Source: Monilinia fructicola
Lineage: Eukaryota; Ascomycota; Leotiomycetes; Helotiales; Sclerotiniaceae
DNA: 64,000 nucleotides
Direction of reading: 5' to 3'
Assembly (NCBI GenBank): GCA_008692225.1
Contig: VICG01000005.1
Span: 2,119,001 to 2,183,000 of the forward strand
The notes beneath the pieces are model-generated. The model was given only the letters and a program-made list of their open reading frames with translations. It did not search any database and had not been told where the DNA came from. Position 1 is the stretch's first letter. Each line of letters starts with the position of its first letter. Made by a program: the position numbers and the translations under genes. This document shows, piece by piece, positions 1-12,581 of the stretch.

Positions 1-3000
1 CTCACTGATAGCATTCATTCGGTGCAGGAAATCAGTAGAAAAGGTGCCAGCAATGGCCTGTAGGCCATGCTCTCCAGACCATAAATAATCGATGCTCTGT
101 AGTAACCATGAAGTTTGGCTTGATGTATTAAGACGCAATTGTGATGTTATCGGATGATCTGCAAGAACAACAGTATCGATGTCAACAATATCACTCGGTT
201 GCTGGTTGGATGCCAGAACTGCGAGCACTTGAAATTGCCTGAGAGCTTCAAATTGATTACGCAGGAACGGCCGTGGACTTTCTTCTTCCACATCGATACT
301 TTTCTCGAGGTTGTCCAACTCTAAAGTCAAGGTCTGAATAAGGGCAGCTCCATCCACATCCGAGGAAAGGAGAAGCTGATGTGCTTTCACAAGAGATGTC
401 ATGATACCTCCAAGTTCGATGACTGAGATTGAAGCTCTCCATCTTAAAGCATCAAAATCTCAAAGCCAACTTCTCCATCTGGTTCATAATTTGCATGACT
501 TCTAACTTCGTGGCAACCACAGGCCGTAGCTGTTTCCAGAGTAGTTCCATGCTGAGCCCTGTCGTCAACTTGAATCCGGAAGCAAAATTTGTTTGCAAGT
601 CCGACACGAAAAACTGTGATTATGGAATTCTGCCCATTACTCAGAGGGCTCTCTTTGAGAAGTCCTTCCAAAACCGTATTTCCAATTGCGAGATGGGATT
701 GGAATGTTGCCTCTTCGAATTCTGATGCGGTGACAAGATGGAATGTACTCCACCAATATCGAAGAAGGTACGTGATTGCTTGCTTTCGGAACTAAACCAA
801 GGTTAAATGAAGCACTGCAGAAGATTTCCTGGGCACTTACCTTCCAATGATCACTATTCATAATTTGGGCATTTAAATAGGAGTTGATAGAGTTCAGAGT
901 TTGCATCAAAAATGAAGAGACTCGCACAGTAGAGTCCTTCGCTACGGACGCTGCCCTGTCACTAACTATGGATCGCTGGAGGCGGTTCATTTGGGAGGGT
1001 TTGAGGGTTTGGATGACAGATCCTTGTTCTTGATGGGCTACTAATGCGGCAGCGATTTGTAGCTTATACTCTAGGCATGCTGCGACCCAATAAACATTTG
1101 TTTCATTGGACGTAGATTGTAGTAATGGCACCAACGGCGAATTTTGGAGAGGATGGATGATCTACATATTTTATTTGTGCTATCAGTACATTGTTTAACT
1201 ATGAAAGGGACTGCACGGTCACTAACCTGTGCGTCACCGAAGCCTGCGGGTAACAAGGTCTTCTTCGCAACATTATTCAATAAGTCTCCCACTGCATGCC
1301 TTAGATCTCGGCAATCTTCGGATTGGTACATTTGCATGTATTGGCGAGAGATTATTGACAAATTTGCAGTGGATATCCCCTGCTGCTCAAGATTCCGGGT
1401 CACGCTTTCAACATATCTTGTGAGAAGAGGTAAATCGGACCAAGCCAAGTTATCCAGTGCAATACGATTAATAAGATCCGTCCGGGTAAGATCGGTACCT
1501 TCAAGGTCTAAAACCGTCGATACCTGACGATATCTCTCAAGTGAGGCTTCTGGTCGAATAGAAAACTCACCAGTTGTGTTAGGTTCATTTTCAGGAGCGA
1601 GTGGGTCAAGGAATATTTCCACGGCACGATTTCTCATGGCACGAGATAGCTCGCCAAATCGGGGATCCATTGTGAGAAAGATTCGGAAATTGGCATGTGG
1701 TTTCACAATCTTGGGCTCTCCATCTGGACCACAGTGTTCATTAATGCTGAGGAATCCATTTGGTTCAAGAAGTGAGTTTAGTCTGTCCAACACTGAGGCA
1801 CTGCATAGATTAGCATTATCAAGGACCAACCATTTTCCTTGCTCCAGTGCCTTGATTAAGACACCATCCACCCATTCAAACTTGGCATTCTCAACGGCCA
1901 TAGGATGACTTGCAAAAATTTCGCACGTTTCTGCCAATTTGCCGAACTCGGGCAACAAGCTCGCCTGTTCGAGCTGTCGAAGGTGTATAGAAATCTCCTG
2001 GAATGAGAAAGACGAACTCATAGTATCTTTTCTCAGAATATCGACAACTTTGATTGCATCATCAGGAACTTGCTCAGGTAGTGTGCCAAGTATACGACTT
2101 TCCATAAACTCAAGAAGCTCTTGAATAAATCTGCTAGCTGCTCGTTGTGGATCGACTTGCTCGAATCCGCCTACAAGATCCATGGTGTCAATATCTGCGT
2201 TCAATGGGAATATCGTGAGAGATTTGCCACTAGCAGCCGCAATGTGTTCAAGGATTGTAGACTTCCCAGAGCCGGATGATCCTACTAGAATACAAGGAAG
2301 ATTCTGTTGGATACACATAATAACTGACTCCAACTCCGGAAGACGGTTAACAGGATCGACTTTGGGGAATGGTATGCGCTGATAGAGTGCATGCCTTGGC
2401 ATATATGCTATTCCTACCTGATAGGCAGTTGAGCTCATATTGTGGAAGAATTGACGGAATGGTACATCAGCACCAAATGCCTGTGCAAAAACGCCATCGA
2501 GTTCTTCTCGGTCCTTGGTAGTTCTAAAACGTTGTCGGAAAATCAAATTCATGAAATCAGCTGGACCTCTGTTAGTGAGAAAAGGGGCTGATGATGTCAA
2601 CAAATGCAACCATCGAAGGATATCTCGTAAATTGAACTCCCAAGGACCGCCTTGGGAGCCAAACTTCCGCTTGTGTACAATATCATCTTCTAATCGTGTA
2701 ACAAAATCAATAATGGTTGTGATTAGTTCTTGAGGCGTGAAAGGGAAATTATGCTGGCAGATTAATTTTAAATCATCGTTTCTAAACACATCAGCATAGA
2801 CAACGGTAAATCGGTTAACAAAAGAACTAGGGAGACCCTTTCTACCGCCACCTTGATGATGAGGATTTTGAGCCGCAAAAACAGAAAAGTTTGGATGACG
2901 CTTGAACGTCTGGTCTAATTCTGAAATGTACACCTCCCCACGATGGTCAAGACAAGCGTTCAACCCTTCAAGAACCGATTGAGAGGCAAGGTTCATTTCG

Positions 3001-6000
3001 TCTAAAAGTACCCATTCCCCTCTTTGCATTGCTTGAAGAAATGGAGCATCGCGCCATGCAAAATGCCCAGCTTCTGCACCTTCAACAGGAACATCTGATC
3101 CAAACAAATCCATGAGGTCGGTTTGTTCGGACAAATTAATACGAGTCAAAGGCCTGTTGCATGCGCGTGCTAAGGCAGCAATCAGGGTTGTTTTGCCTAC
3201 ACCGGGGCTGCCTTCGATAAGTATCGGCTTCTGAACTTGGAGGGCACGAAGTACCCGCATGCCATTAAGTTTGGTCGTTGGAGCATCGAATGCAAAGCCT
3301 GGATCACTGTCAGAGCCGACCTGTTTCGCAACAGAGAATCCACCCATAGTGATATGCTCATCCTGGTTCTGAATCTGAATTGGCGTGAAATATATGGCAT
3401 TGACATCATGATTAAGCAATACACCTAATTGCTGCAGACATTTCGCGCGTTCCTCTTGAATCGTTTCTGGATTGATTGCCAGAAGAGCAGCTGGATTGGC
3501 TCCAAGCGTATCGATGTAAACCATGGCTGCACCATGTAGAACAGCATAATGGGGATTGGTAGTCAGACATCCATTCATGAATTTGATCCATGCTAAGATA
3601 TCACGAACTGATATTGAAGTCGAGGACGTGGAACGGTATGTTTCACCAAACCACTCCGCGAATTTGACCATGGGTTCAGAAAATTGTTTCAGCGTCGGCT
3701 TCAGCTTGGATTCCACGATGTGTATGATATCTGCATGGTCTGATAAGGCTGGGACCCAGATTTCGGTGAATCTGTTTCGAAGTGCCGGTGATAATTCCCT
3801 TTTACCATAATCACCTCCCGGATTCATAGTCGCGAAAAATTGGAATCCTTCAGCAGCCTGGACGAAGGAGTTCTCAACACCCTTCTCTGCAAGCAAAATT
3901 GTTCGGTGCGACTCTAGGACAGAATTTAGTCTTTCCAGAACTGAATCATCTGCGAGTGATATTTCGTCAAGCAAGAAAAACTGCCCTTCTCTTAATGCTT
4001 GTACAAGACTTCCGTCGGACCACTCAAAAAGTGCCTTTGCCTTGATTTGATTAGCTTGAATACGTGATGACAGCTCTGTTGGTATTTGGGACATTAATGT
4101 TTCTGGTAATGATTTGTATATTGCCCACAAAGAATCAAGATCGTCGGAATTGGACTGTTCCTGGCCAACTTCGTTCAATGACTGCAGAAGATCTTTCTTG
4201 AGTTGCTCCAAGACCGCGGCCCTGTTTCGCACTGGTCTTTGCGCTCCAATCAAATCTCCTGTCTCAGTATTCTGGTGTGCGTTTACGATGTGGAGAGTTT
4301 TCCCAAAGGCTTCAGCTAGCATCTGACATACTGTAGTCTTACCACATCCCGTCTCGCCTACGAGTAACACTGGCTCATTATTGCGTAGAGCATGAGCGAC
4401 CAAGACATAGAGTCTGCGCATTGCTTGGGTCCAAACGACACCTTGCAAGTTTGTGGTTGCATTGTAAGCTTTGATCTCTGGAAGACTGTTGCTATAAAGA
4501 TCCTCGATATCAATTTTGACCTTCATGACTCTTTCAATAATTTCCTTGACTGCAGCCCTCTCTTCTGAGTTACGAACACGTTCAGCCAAAAGCATATAAC
4601 CATTAGCGGCAAGATGCTCCCTATTCTCTGCATCTCGTAATGCCCAACGGAAAAGATCACGCAGAGTGGCAAAACTATCCTTCTGTTCGAAAAGACGTGT
4701 CGATTGCCGAAGGCGTGAAAGCTCCTTATAAACTGAGACAATTCTTCGACAGTCTGATGGTGCAACCTTTTGACTTCGTTTCTCAAGGATAAAATCGAGT
4801 TCATCTTCTGGAATGTCGTCAAAATGGAGTTCAAGAAAACGATTTCGGAACGCGCGAGATAGAGTCTTACGACCACCATAAAGGCCCGGGGGATTTTGTG
4901 TTGCAAAGAGCATGAAGTTCTCATGTGGACGAACAACCTCTTGCGTCTCTGGGATAAGAAGCTCACGGTTGTCATCCAAAAGACGATTTAGAGCTTCCAA
5001 AACATCAGTTGGAGCCAAATTGAGTTCATCGAGAACAATCCAATGACCCTGACGAAGAGCCTGCACGAGTAAACCTTCTTGGAAACGAAGCTTTCCATCG
5101 GAGTCAGAGACATATGTTCCCAGGTACTCTTGTAAATCAGTATGTTCGTGATTGTTGATTCGCACAAATTTGTTCCCACTGAATTTGGCAAGATACTCGA
5201 TCATACTTGTCTTTCCAGATGAGGTTGGACCTTGAATCAAAACTGGAAAGCGTCGAGTCGATGTTGCACGGACTAAATTGAGCATGTTGCGCTCAACAAA
5301 TGGCGTGATAATGTAATGAGGTTGCTCTTGAGGGGTTTCATAGCCTTGGAGCATCCAATATTGACGATCTCGTTTCTTGTTCATAAACCGTACATACTGC
5401 TTCCCATCCTCAGGGTGTTTTGGCGTTTGGGCCAAAAGAGCTTGCGGGTTGCCATGACTATCTAACAGATGATGCTCAATTAAAGGCATGAGCATCTTTT
5501 CCGATTCTCGGTCTAAGAGAGTCAAGAATCCCATAGCAAAGCCTTCGTACAACGCTCTGCGCAAGCCATATGATGGAGCAATTTCAGTGACGTAAGATAG
5601 AACACGAGTTAAAGTTCGTAGACTGAAATGTGGTACTTCATTTGCGCCGTCTACTAATCGCTTTTCCTCGGCCAGTCTTTTGGTGTTCATATAAAGACGC
5701 GCTACATCGTGGGCAGCCCTCTCATCATTGCTACTCGTACCCTTGAGATATGCTTTGATGACAGCTAGAAGATCATCTAAATTCCTATCTGGGCTATCCA
5801 CATACAATTCAGTAAACCTTGAGCGTAATCCCATGGGAAGATCACGTTTTCCAACATCTGTTGCTGGATTCATGGCACCAAATATACGGAAGTCGGGATG
5901 TGCTTGGATCCTCTCAATCTCGCCAGTTTCAGAGAGAAGGATAGAAGGAGAACCTGTGCCACCATGCAAGAGATCCGCTATACTCTCAAGAGTATCTGGT

Positions 6001-8501
6001 GATGCCAAATTTATCTCGTCTAGAAGTACCCACTCTCCATTTCGAGCAGCTTTTACAATGTTACCTTCAACGAACGAAAAAGCAAAGCCTTTGGAGCCCG
6101 CGGATAACTGAATATCAAACTGGTCTAAACTCTGTGAGAATCTTGACCAACGTGACTTCAGTTTCATTAATGCCTGCAATTTAGATTCCGTCTTTCGTCT
6201 CTTTGTTGGTTGCTCTGAGGTTGCACGTATACTTGACTCTTCTTTTTTAGCAAGCTCGGAAACGATCTTCTCAAACATTTTGGGAGCCTCGCGCCACAAT
6301 TTTGATGCCTTACTCCATTGACTCTTTGCAACACACTTCCCAAGTTGGTCAAGGTACTTTTGATTCTTGGTGGCAGAGATGCCGGTTGACGCAAAGAGAT
6401 CGTCAAATTCATCCTTGAGTGGGATTGCAAGACTCCTGACGTTAACGGGTTTGAATCCTCCGAGTAAATCACCGACCTCACTTTGTTGAGACAGGTTGAC
6501 AGCGGTGAGTTTGAAACCCAAAGAGTCTGCAAGCTGTTGAACAACAGTAGTTTTGCCTATACCGGTTTCTCCAACTAGTAAGACTGGCTCAGACATTTGG
6601 ACCGCTACACCAACTTGTTCGAGTAATCTCTTAGCATGGGTTGTGTTTGCAAAAGGGCGAGCCTTTTGAGTAGGCTTGGAAATACGAATACTTCGTTTCT
6701 TAGATAATCGTACTCTTCCGATCAAAATATCATTGTCCCCATCATCGTAACGTGGAATATGGGCAGTGATAAAATGTTCCATGCTCTGTGGATCAATATG
6801 CATTTCTTCAGCAATACAAGAAATCACCGACCTTCGCGCATCTTCGGTCTGCAGACTTCCAGCGAAACAATCGGCTGCTTCTAAAAACATTTCATACTTT
6901 GTACTGTCGCTAATAGGCTCGCTACCAGTTTTGGATCCTGAAGATTTGAGTACACTAGCTAGTCTTCGACACCATTTCAGAAGATCTCGTGGGCTTATGG
7001 GACGTCCTATCGAAGCACGACTTTTGGATGCAAATGAAGGCTTAGCGGAGAGTGTGTAGAGTCGTTCGTAGACGCTGATGATTCCGGGAAGGAATTGACG
7101 CAAAATTGGGTAAGTGCCTTCGATTATTTCGCGGAACTCGTCTTGAGTTGGCATCTGAATAGGTACCCGCTGCCACATGCGTGCACCAAGCATGTGCAAT
7201 GCTGGTGGAATTTCACCCCCACTTACATTGAGCGAAGTTCGAATGCTTGCAAGAAGCTTAAAACCCGCTTTGGCCTTCACTGTCTCGCCTCGACTTGGAA
7301 TGAGAAGCTCGCCCCGCTCAATAAGAGGCAGTATTACACTAATAACTTCGTTTGGGGCTCGATCAAGATCCTCAATGAACACCCAACGCCCTTCCTTAAC
7401 GGCAGTGGTCAGAACGCCGGCTCGCCAGGTGAAAGATCCAGGCGTAGATCCTGTAGCGTACATTCCAATAAGCATTTTTGCATCAGTCTGCTCGTTTAAA
7501 TGAAGTGTGACTATGCTAGAATCCATCCCAAGTTCACGTGCAAAGTCATTAACCAGAGAAGTCTTTCCTGCACCTGCTAATCCATGGAGTAATATTGGTG
7601 ATGAAGACATAAGGGCCTTGGCAAAAGACACTCTATTTTGCGAAGTTGTGGTTGTTGCTATGAGCTTAGATGGTTGAGATGGATGGCCGTTGGGACGTGG
7701 TAATAGCACATCTGAATATTGCGCTACAAGTGGCGAAAACTCTTGGGATGGCTTTTGGGATTGGATCATTCCTGTCTCAGTTCTTAATTCCGAAGCAGCA
7801 TTTTTCAGTCGCTTTTCTTCAAATATACTGAGAAATCCGTAATCTACCATTTCGCCGTCGAAGTCTCCCATTACTGCCTTGGTATGTCCAACATGTTTCG
7901 TAATCATTGCCTCCAATATATTGTCCGAGGCAAACTGCAGCTGGCAAAATATCCTCACTGCAAGATATCGCACAGCTAGATTCGTATGCCCGAGCAGACT
8001 CTGTATCGTGGAGCCTGAAACTGTTTCGGAGTAGGCCTGCCTGTTAAAATTGAGAAGTCTCCATGTCGCCAACAAAATTCGTTGCAACTCCAAATCAGAC
8101 ATCCCATTGTCCAGAACACTTGTACCATCCTGAAGGGAAAGTATGCTCCGAGAACTCCCACTGCCTGAAGAGGGTGTAGTTTCGGAGAGGTATTTTTCGA
8201 GAAAGGTATCGAGGTGCGGCGCAAGATACAGTATTCGTGAAAATGCCTCAATTATTTCATTTTTTTGTGCACCGACGTGTGATTTGGTGACCCATCTTGC
8301 TGCTGAGTCCGCGATTAAAGAATTAAAATATGTGAAGAATTTGAGAGTTTGTTTGGGCTTCAGTGCAGATATGGCGAGAGTTTCGAGGAATTGGGGTGAT
8401 TGTTGAAGGTGGACAATTTCAAGAATTTCTTCTGGAAGGTTTGCATGAAAATTGGCAGTCATGGCTATATCTGGCTTATTGCCATTGTGAATAACCTCCA
8501 T
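1..8501 (-). CDS. MDN1: midasin, AAA+ ribosome-assembly ATPase (5' part; 3' end outside window)
   Basis: Midasin is the giant dynein-like AAA+ ATPase of the nucleolus and nucleoplasm that strips assembly factors from pre-60S ribosomes. Exon 1 (8501-1227) is one open frame of 2425 codons. Six Walker A motifs mark the six AAA modules: GLAGAGKT (residue ~309), GETGIGKT (~647), GPTSSGKT (~1094), GETGCGKT (~1383), GSPGVGKT (~1767) and GSSGSGKS (~2075). Repeated LLDE/VLDE Walker B-like motifs follow them. I read exon 2 as 1161-841 and exon 3 from 791 to the left edge; the introns are 65 and 49 nt. The linker, D/E-rich region and MIDAS domain lie beyond position 1. The first in-frame ATG is at 8501. 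Exon 3 needs two single-base corrections in A-runs (plus-strand 609-613 and 454-457) to stay in one frame; see findings. Family assignment is certain; the frame breaks are inferred. Confidence 0.95.
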
Positions 8502-8719
8502 GTCGTTCAATCATGAAATTCGTAGGATATCAAGTGTTTGGTTTTGTTTTCTTGAAGCTATCTCGAACTTTTTTTCTTAATCGCAATCAACTTTTTTTTG
8601 GTAAAGCCGAAGTTTCACCGACGCGCTAGAAATTTAGCTCCACAAATGCAGAAAGTCTACAAAGTCCTCATCAAGAATTATAGATTGTAATATCATATCG
8701 CCTCCCATATCCACACACA
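8502..8719. promoter_or_regulatory. shared divergent promoter of midasin and mitochondrial bL12m
   Basis: Only 218 bases separate the two divergent start codons. The stretch contains T-rich runs on the plus strand around 8570-8600 and no repeats. Both genes serve ribosome production (cytosolic 60S assembly and the mitochondrial large subunit), so a shared regulatory region is plausible, but no specific factor site could be named. Confidence 0.5.
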
Positions 8720-9333
8720 ATGTCGCTATCCTGCCAGTCCGCAGCTCGCAGCTGCATAAGATCTCTCCGATCGTCCTCCTCCCTCCGCCTTTCCACAGCC
8801 TCCCTTGCACAGAGAAGAAATCCTTCCGCACGATGGGCGTCAACAGAGGCAGCTTCCGCGAACCCAAAGATCTCCGGTATTGTGGACCAGATCAGTCAAT
8901 TGACTTTACTAGAGACGGCTGACTTAGTTGCCAGCTTGAAGGTAAGCCAATGACGTGACAATTGTGCGCTTGGAGAAGCCTTAGAGCAGTTACTGATCAG
9001 CTCACTTTCTAGTCTAAACTAAACATTCCCGATATGCCAATTGGAGGGTTTGCTGCTGGCCCTGCCCCGGCTGCTGCCCCAGTTGAGGAGGAGGATGCCG
9101 CACCAGTTCAACAAGAGAAGACTCTGTTCAACCTGAAGTTGGCTTCATTTGATGCGGGGGCAAAACCTAAGATTATCAAAGAAATCAAGAGCATGTTGGG
9201 ATTAAGTTTGGTGGACAGTAAAAAGTTCGTGGAAAGTGCGCCGAAGATGATGAAGGAAGGTGTACCAAAGGAGGAAGCCGAGAAGATTATTGCGACATTG
9301 AAGGAATTGGGAGCTGTCGTTAACATGGAATAA
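8720..9333 (+). CDS. MRPL12: mitochondrial large-subunit ribosomal protein bL12m
   Basis: This is the mitochondrial L7/L12 stalk protein, which recruits translation factors to the mitoribosome. Two exons, 8720-8941 and 9013-9333, encode 180 residues; the 71-nt intron sits between complete codons (donor GTAAGC, acceptor TTTCTAG). The first ~45 residues are rich in Arg and Ser with few acids, as expected of a mitochondrial presequence. The N-terminal dimerisation segment (ISQLTLLETADLV) follows, then an Ala/Pro-rich hinge. The conserved C-terminal domain runs from about residue 110 and contains KIIKEIK and LVESAPK-like (FVESAPK) motifs. Length fits fungal L12m proteins. The frame is intact. The gene is divergent from midasin. 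Confidence 0.93.
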
Positions 9334-10072
9334 AAACCTTCATGAGAGGAGTTGTATAAGCTGCAGGATTCGGAGAAATTCGGCATGTATCAATAAAGAT
9401 GTGTACAAAATCTACCCCTCATCCAGGAATACGTGGGAAAACTATACACAATTGGTTGCAACATGGTTCAAAGCAAAGCAACTGCTAGCCATCAGGGAGT
9501 CCTCGATGTCAAATTGTTGTGTGTGGATGGCATCAGAGTGGGTGTGAAACTTGTCAAATTATGGATCAGTTCCATCTACCTCGCACTCCAATGATAATAA
9601 CGATATTTGGCCGGCTTACACAAAAATCTCCAAAAAAAAAAAACATCAGATAGTAGGAAGTTTATGACCTCTTGCACATGAGAACGAACACCATTTTTAT
9701 TTTATTCAGCGTTGATTCATTTAACTCATCATTTCATAAACAACAGTTACTTCCCGTATAATGGCCCCTTCTCAGCTCAAGTGAACTTCTCGGCCACGCA
9801 GGCTGCAAACTCGCAAAAATGTTTGTTTGCAGCTTCTCGTACCCAATTTGTTTGATTCTTTTTATTGCAAATGTTTCTCCGTTAATCCGTCAATGTTGTT
9901 AAAAGCAGAGGACCCAATGCACAAGTATCACCTCGCCAAGAACATTGTACCCCATCGCCCACACTAAGCTGCAACCCAGATCTCAAATTCAGAAAGCAAT
10001 GTGCCATAAAAGCTCACCTATCCTCCCTTTCAACTCTGTTCCGATCCGAGCGCAACTTCCTTAACTTCAAAA
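9334..10072. other. intergenic, 3' and 5' flanks
   Basis: AT-rich non-coding DNA between the bL12m stop codon and the next start. It presumably includes the bL12m 3' untranslated region and the leader of the small downstream gene. Apart from an A-run near 9634, nothing else stands out. Confidence 0.6.
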
Positions 10073-10507
10073 ATGTGTTGTTTCGGCATCGCCAACGGAT
10101 CCCTTTCCCTTCATTCACGTGCTTCTATTCCAGCCCGAGTCATCACGTAAGCCCCCATTCGCTGCCACGTCGTCTTTCCATGACTTCCCTCTCGATCTCA
10201 ATCCCATTCCTATTGCAGATATCCAACAACTAACAGCTCCCTGTTCAGCATAATCCCAACCACCTACAGCTCCACCGGTACAGCCACCGTGCCAGTGATT
10301 GTAGATCCATACATGCATAGAGCTATTGCGAAAGTACCACACCATGCACCTTTATCACATCACTCATCGCATCATGGAGGTTTAAGACACCATGAGACAC
10401 CTGGACTATCACTTCATCGTGGAGGTTCTAGGGTGCATCATGCAGATGTTTTAGGACGATTTGGGGGTGGACATGGGTATGGAGGTGGTTTTGGGAGATA
10501 TGGCTGA
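10073..10507 (+). CDS. small Gly/His-rich protein of unknown function
   Basis: Not recognised. I join 10073-10146 and 10219-10507 across a 72-nt intron (donor GTAAGC, acceptor TTGCAG) to give 120 residues. The join keeps the frame with one codon split by the intron. The N-terminus starts MCCFGIANG. The middle is Ser/Thr-rich. The last ~70 residues are rich in His, Gly and Arg, with several HH pairs and a GGGHGYGGGFGRYG tail. No membrane segment or convincing signal peptide is visible. Such Gly/His-rich small proteins are common in ascomycetes but not assigned a role. The start ATG, clean intron and compositionally coherent tail support a real gene; expression evidence would settle it. Confidence 0.6.
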
Positions 10508-11238
10508 GTTAGAACTGGCTAGTCTTGAAAGTTTGGTAAGTGAGTGGGTTCTCATGATGGTTGTTTGCAGGCCTGGGGATTAGGGTTCGCTATGGAAATA
10601 AAAAGCCCCTGAGCACTCCCTACCTTCTTGATATTATGGTTTTCACTCACTTATTCTTTCTGGCCTTTGAGGAGTTACTGGAAACCTGCATCTTATATAT
10701 CATCAAAACGCCATCTTCATCATGTCTTGAGATAGATCCAATTTCGCATATTCTGTTAACCAGGGAGGAGAAGATTTGTAGAACAGAATAAGCAGCTTGT
10801 GCATAAAAGTCAAAAACCAAGTACCTAGGTAACACAAATACACGAAAAAAAGATGGCTTTCTCTCAGCTAGCTAATATTTTTCACAAATTCAGATGAGAA
10901 AATTAACCGAATTATTCATTCATCACAAAATTTCCTTTGGGACAATCCCAAACTAACAAATTGCCCCCTTCTCTCCACCGCTTTGCTTATCCTAATCGAG
11001 GAACTGTCTCTCCACACTTCCTCTTCTAAACTTAATCTTGAATCCTCTCCTACAATTCTTTCTGAAATTCATCTCTAGACCATCTATCAACAATATGTGC
11101 ACTACCTCAAATATTCTGCACTATGGTTTCACAATTTCGATGTACCCAAACTCTTTGAAAATGTTTTCCGATCTTTTCATCCCAGAAAGAACCTCAACAT
11201 CCAGGTTTCAATCAAGAACCTCTTGAAATCCTCGAAGA
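10508..11238. other. intergenic, AT-rich
   Basis: No reading frame here looks like protein. The short frames have random composition. A CCTAGG box lies near 10822. Probably the 3' flank of the small gene plus the former promoter of the decayed gene that follows. Confidence 0.5.
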
Positions 11239-12530
11239 ATGTCTATCGGATTCGGCATCTTCATTTCCACTTTCTATCACAGCCATGGATCTTGTCGCAG
11301 TATTATTGATGCCCTTCGAGAGTGTGGTAACTCCAGTCTGGAATATCGAGAAATCGTACGGTAACTCGATACTCTGGATAATACTCTCAGGAGTACCAAG
11401 ATATTAGAATTTGATGACTCTCAATGTGCAGAATAGTCACATTTCAAAAGGCTGCTTCTCACTACCAAATTACTATTGATGAGTTCTGGAAGAAAATTCA
11501 AAAGTATCAGCCTCGTTTACAAAATGGAGGCTCCTCTTCAAGATTCAACGAGGCTTGGATGAATATCGTATGGGCGATATGTAGAACTGACTATGCTGTG
11601 AGATTCAAGTCAGAATTGGTTGATTAATCCTGCATCCATAAATATATTTATTGCAACAATACAGATGTGAGTGATGTGATGCATCAAACGATTCATACGT
11701 AGCAGAGCTAACCTCTGCCAGGACTTCCGCAACTACGAATGAAAACAGGCAACCTTCACGATGCGAAACTATTGCGGGTCGAATACAAAAGTGGTACTTT
11801 GATGTTATGTAGTCGCTTTTGATTGTTTCGAACACTATTCGAAAGATTTATATGATCTAGATGATGCACTGGCACCATTAACCTCATCAATTGGTCCCCT
11901 CTTGGGTAAACAAATCTTGAATACCATATTGGAGATGAAAAACACGGCAATTTTGGACTCCAATGAAGATATTTTGGTAAACGTTATTGATAAGTATGTA
12001 GGAAGACGAATCTCAGGATCTCCCAACCGGTGTTGGAAATGTGTCATGTGATCACCCAAATACCTGGCCAGGTGGATCGCCAACAACCAGTCTTTTTGAT
12101 CGATGCTTTCGGCAGGAATATGCCTTTCTACTTGAGTTTATAAGATCCAAATAGGTAAGAAGATGAATCCCAAACTTGAACTATTATACTTACCAGAAAG
12201 GGCTTTCATCTTCGTGCTGAAAAAGCCATTTGAGTCATGTTGATTTCGCTGTTGAAGATTCGACTACAAAGCGAGATGACAGACCAATGGATGAATGGGA
12301 ATCATGGTTATCCCTAGTCAAAGAGTGGAGATGAACATGGCCTTTCGACGTGTTTGAGTATCTAACAAGTGCCTCAGCTGTGACGCCATTCGCGAGAGTT
12401 ATAAAAATAAGGATAATCAGTGGTGAGATTTTATCGATTCCTTGGGTCAGCTTGAAAACGCCTCTCTAGCTAACTTTTACAATTCCAGAATGTGATATAT
12501 CCTTCAGTATTGTTACCGGAAGCAAGATGA
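11239..12530 (+). pseudogene. decayed fungal protein with ubiquitin-like domain
   Basis: Translating piecewise shows a broken but recognisable member of the large fungal family that pairs an N-terminal helical region with a ubiquitin-like domain. The order is MSIGFGIF start (11239), SIIDALRECG and LEYREIVR, an in-frame TAA (11363), LDTLDNTL and LEFDDSQCAE, then a frame change near 11430 into FQKAASHYQITIDEFWKKIQ (from 11439). A FKSELV segment ends in TAA near 11625. A later piece (11809-11990) reads KDLYDLDDALAP and LGKQILNTILEM. Around 12070-12140 comes the ubiquitin-like motif QPVFLIDAFGRNMPF, followed by VLKKPF and FAVEDSTTKREM near 12205-12280. These pieces occur in the family's usual order. 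At least two stops and several frame changes interrupt them. Relationship to the family comes from memory of its motifs; a homology search would be decisive. Confidence 0.6.
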
Positions 12531-12581
12531 TACTCACCTTTGTTTCCCCAAACTATTGGGGTGAGTTTGGAGCCAATATAC

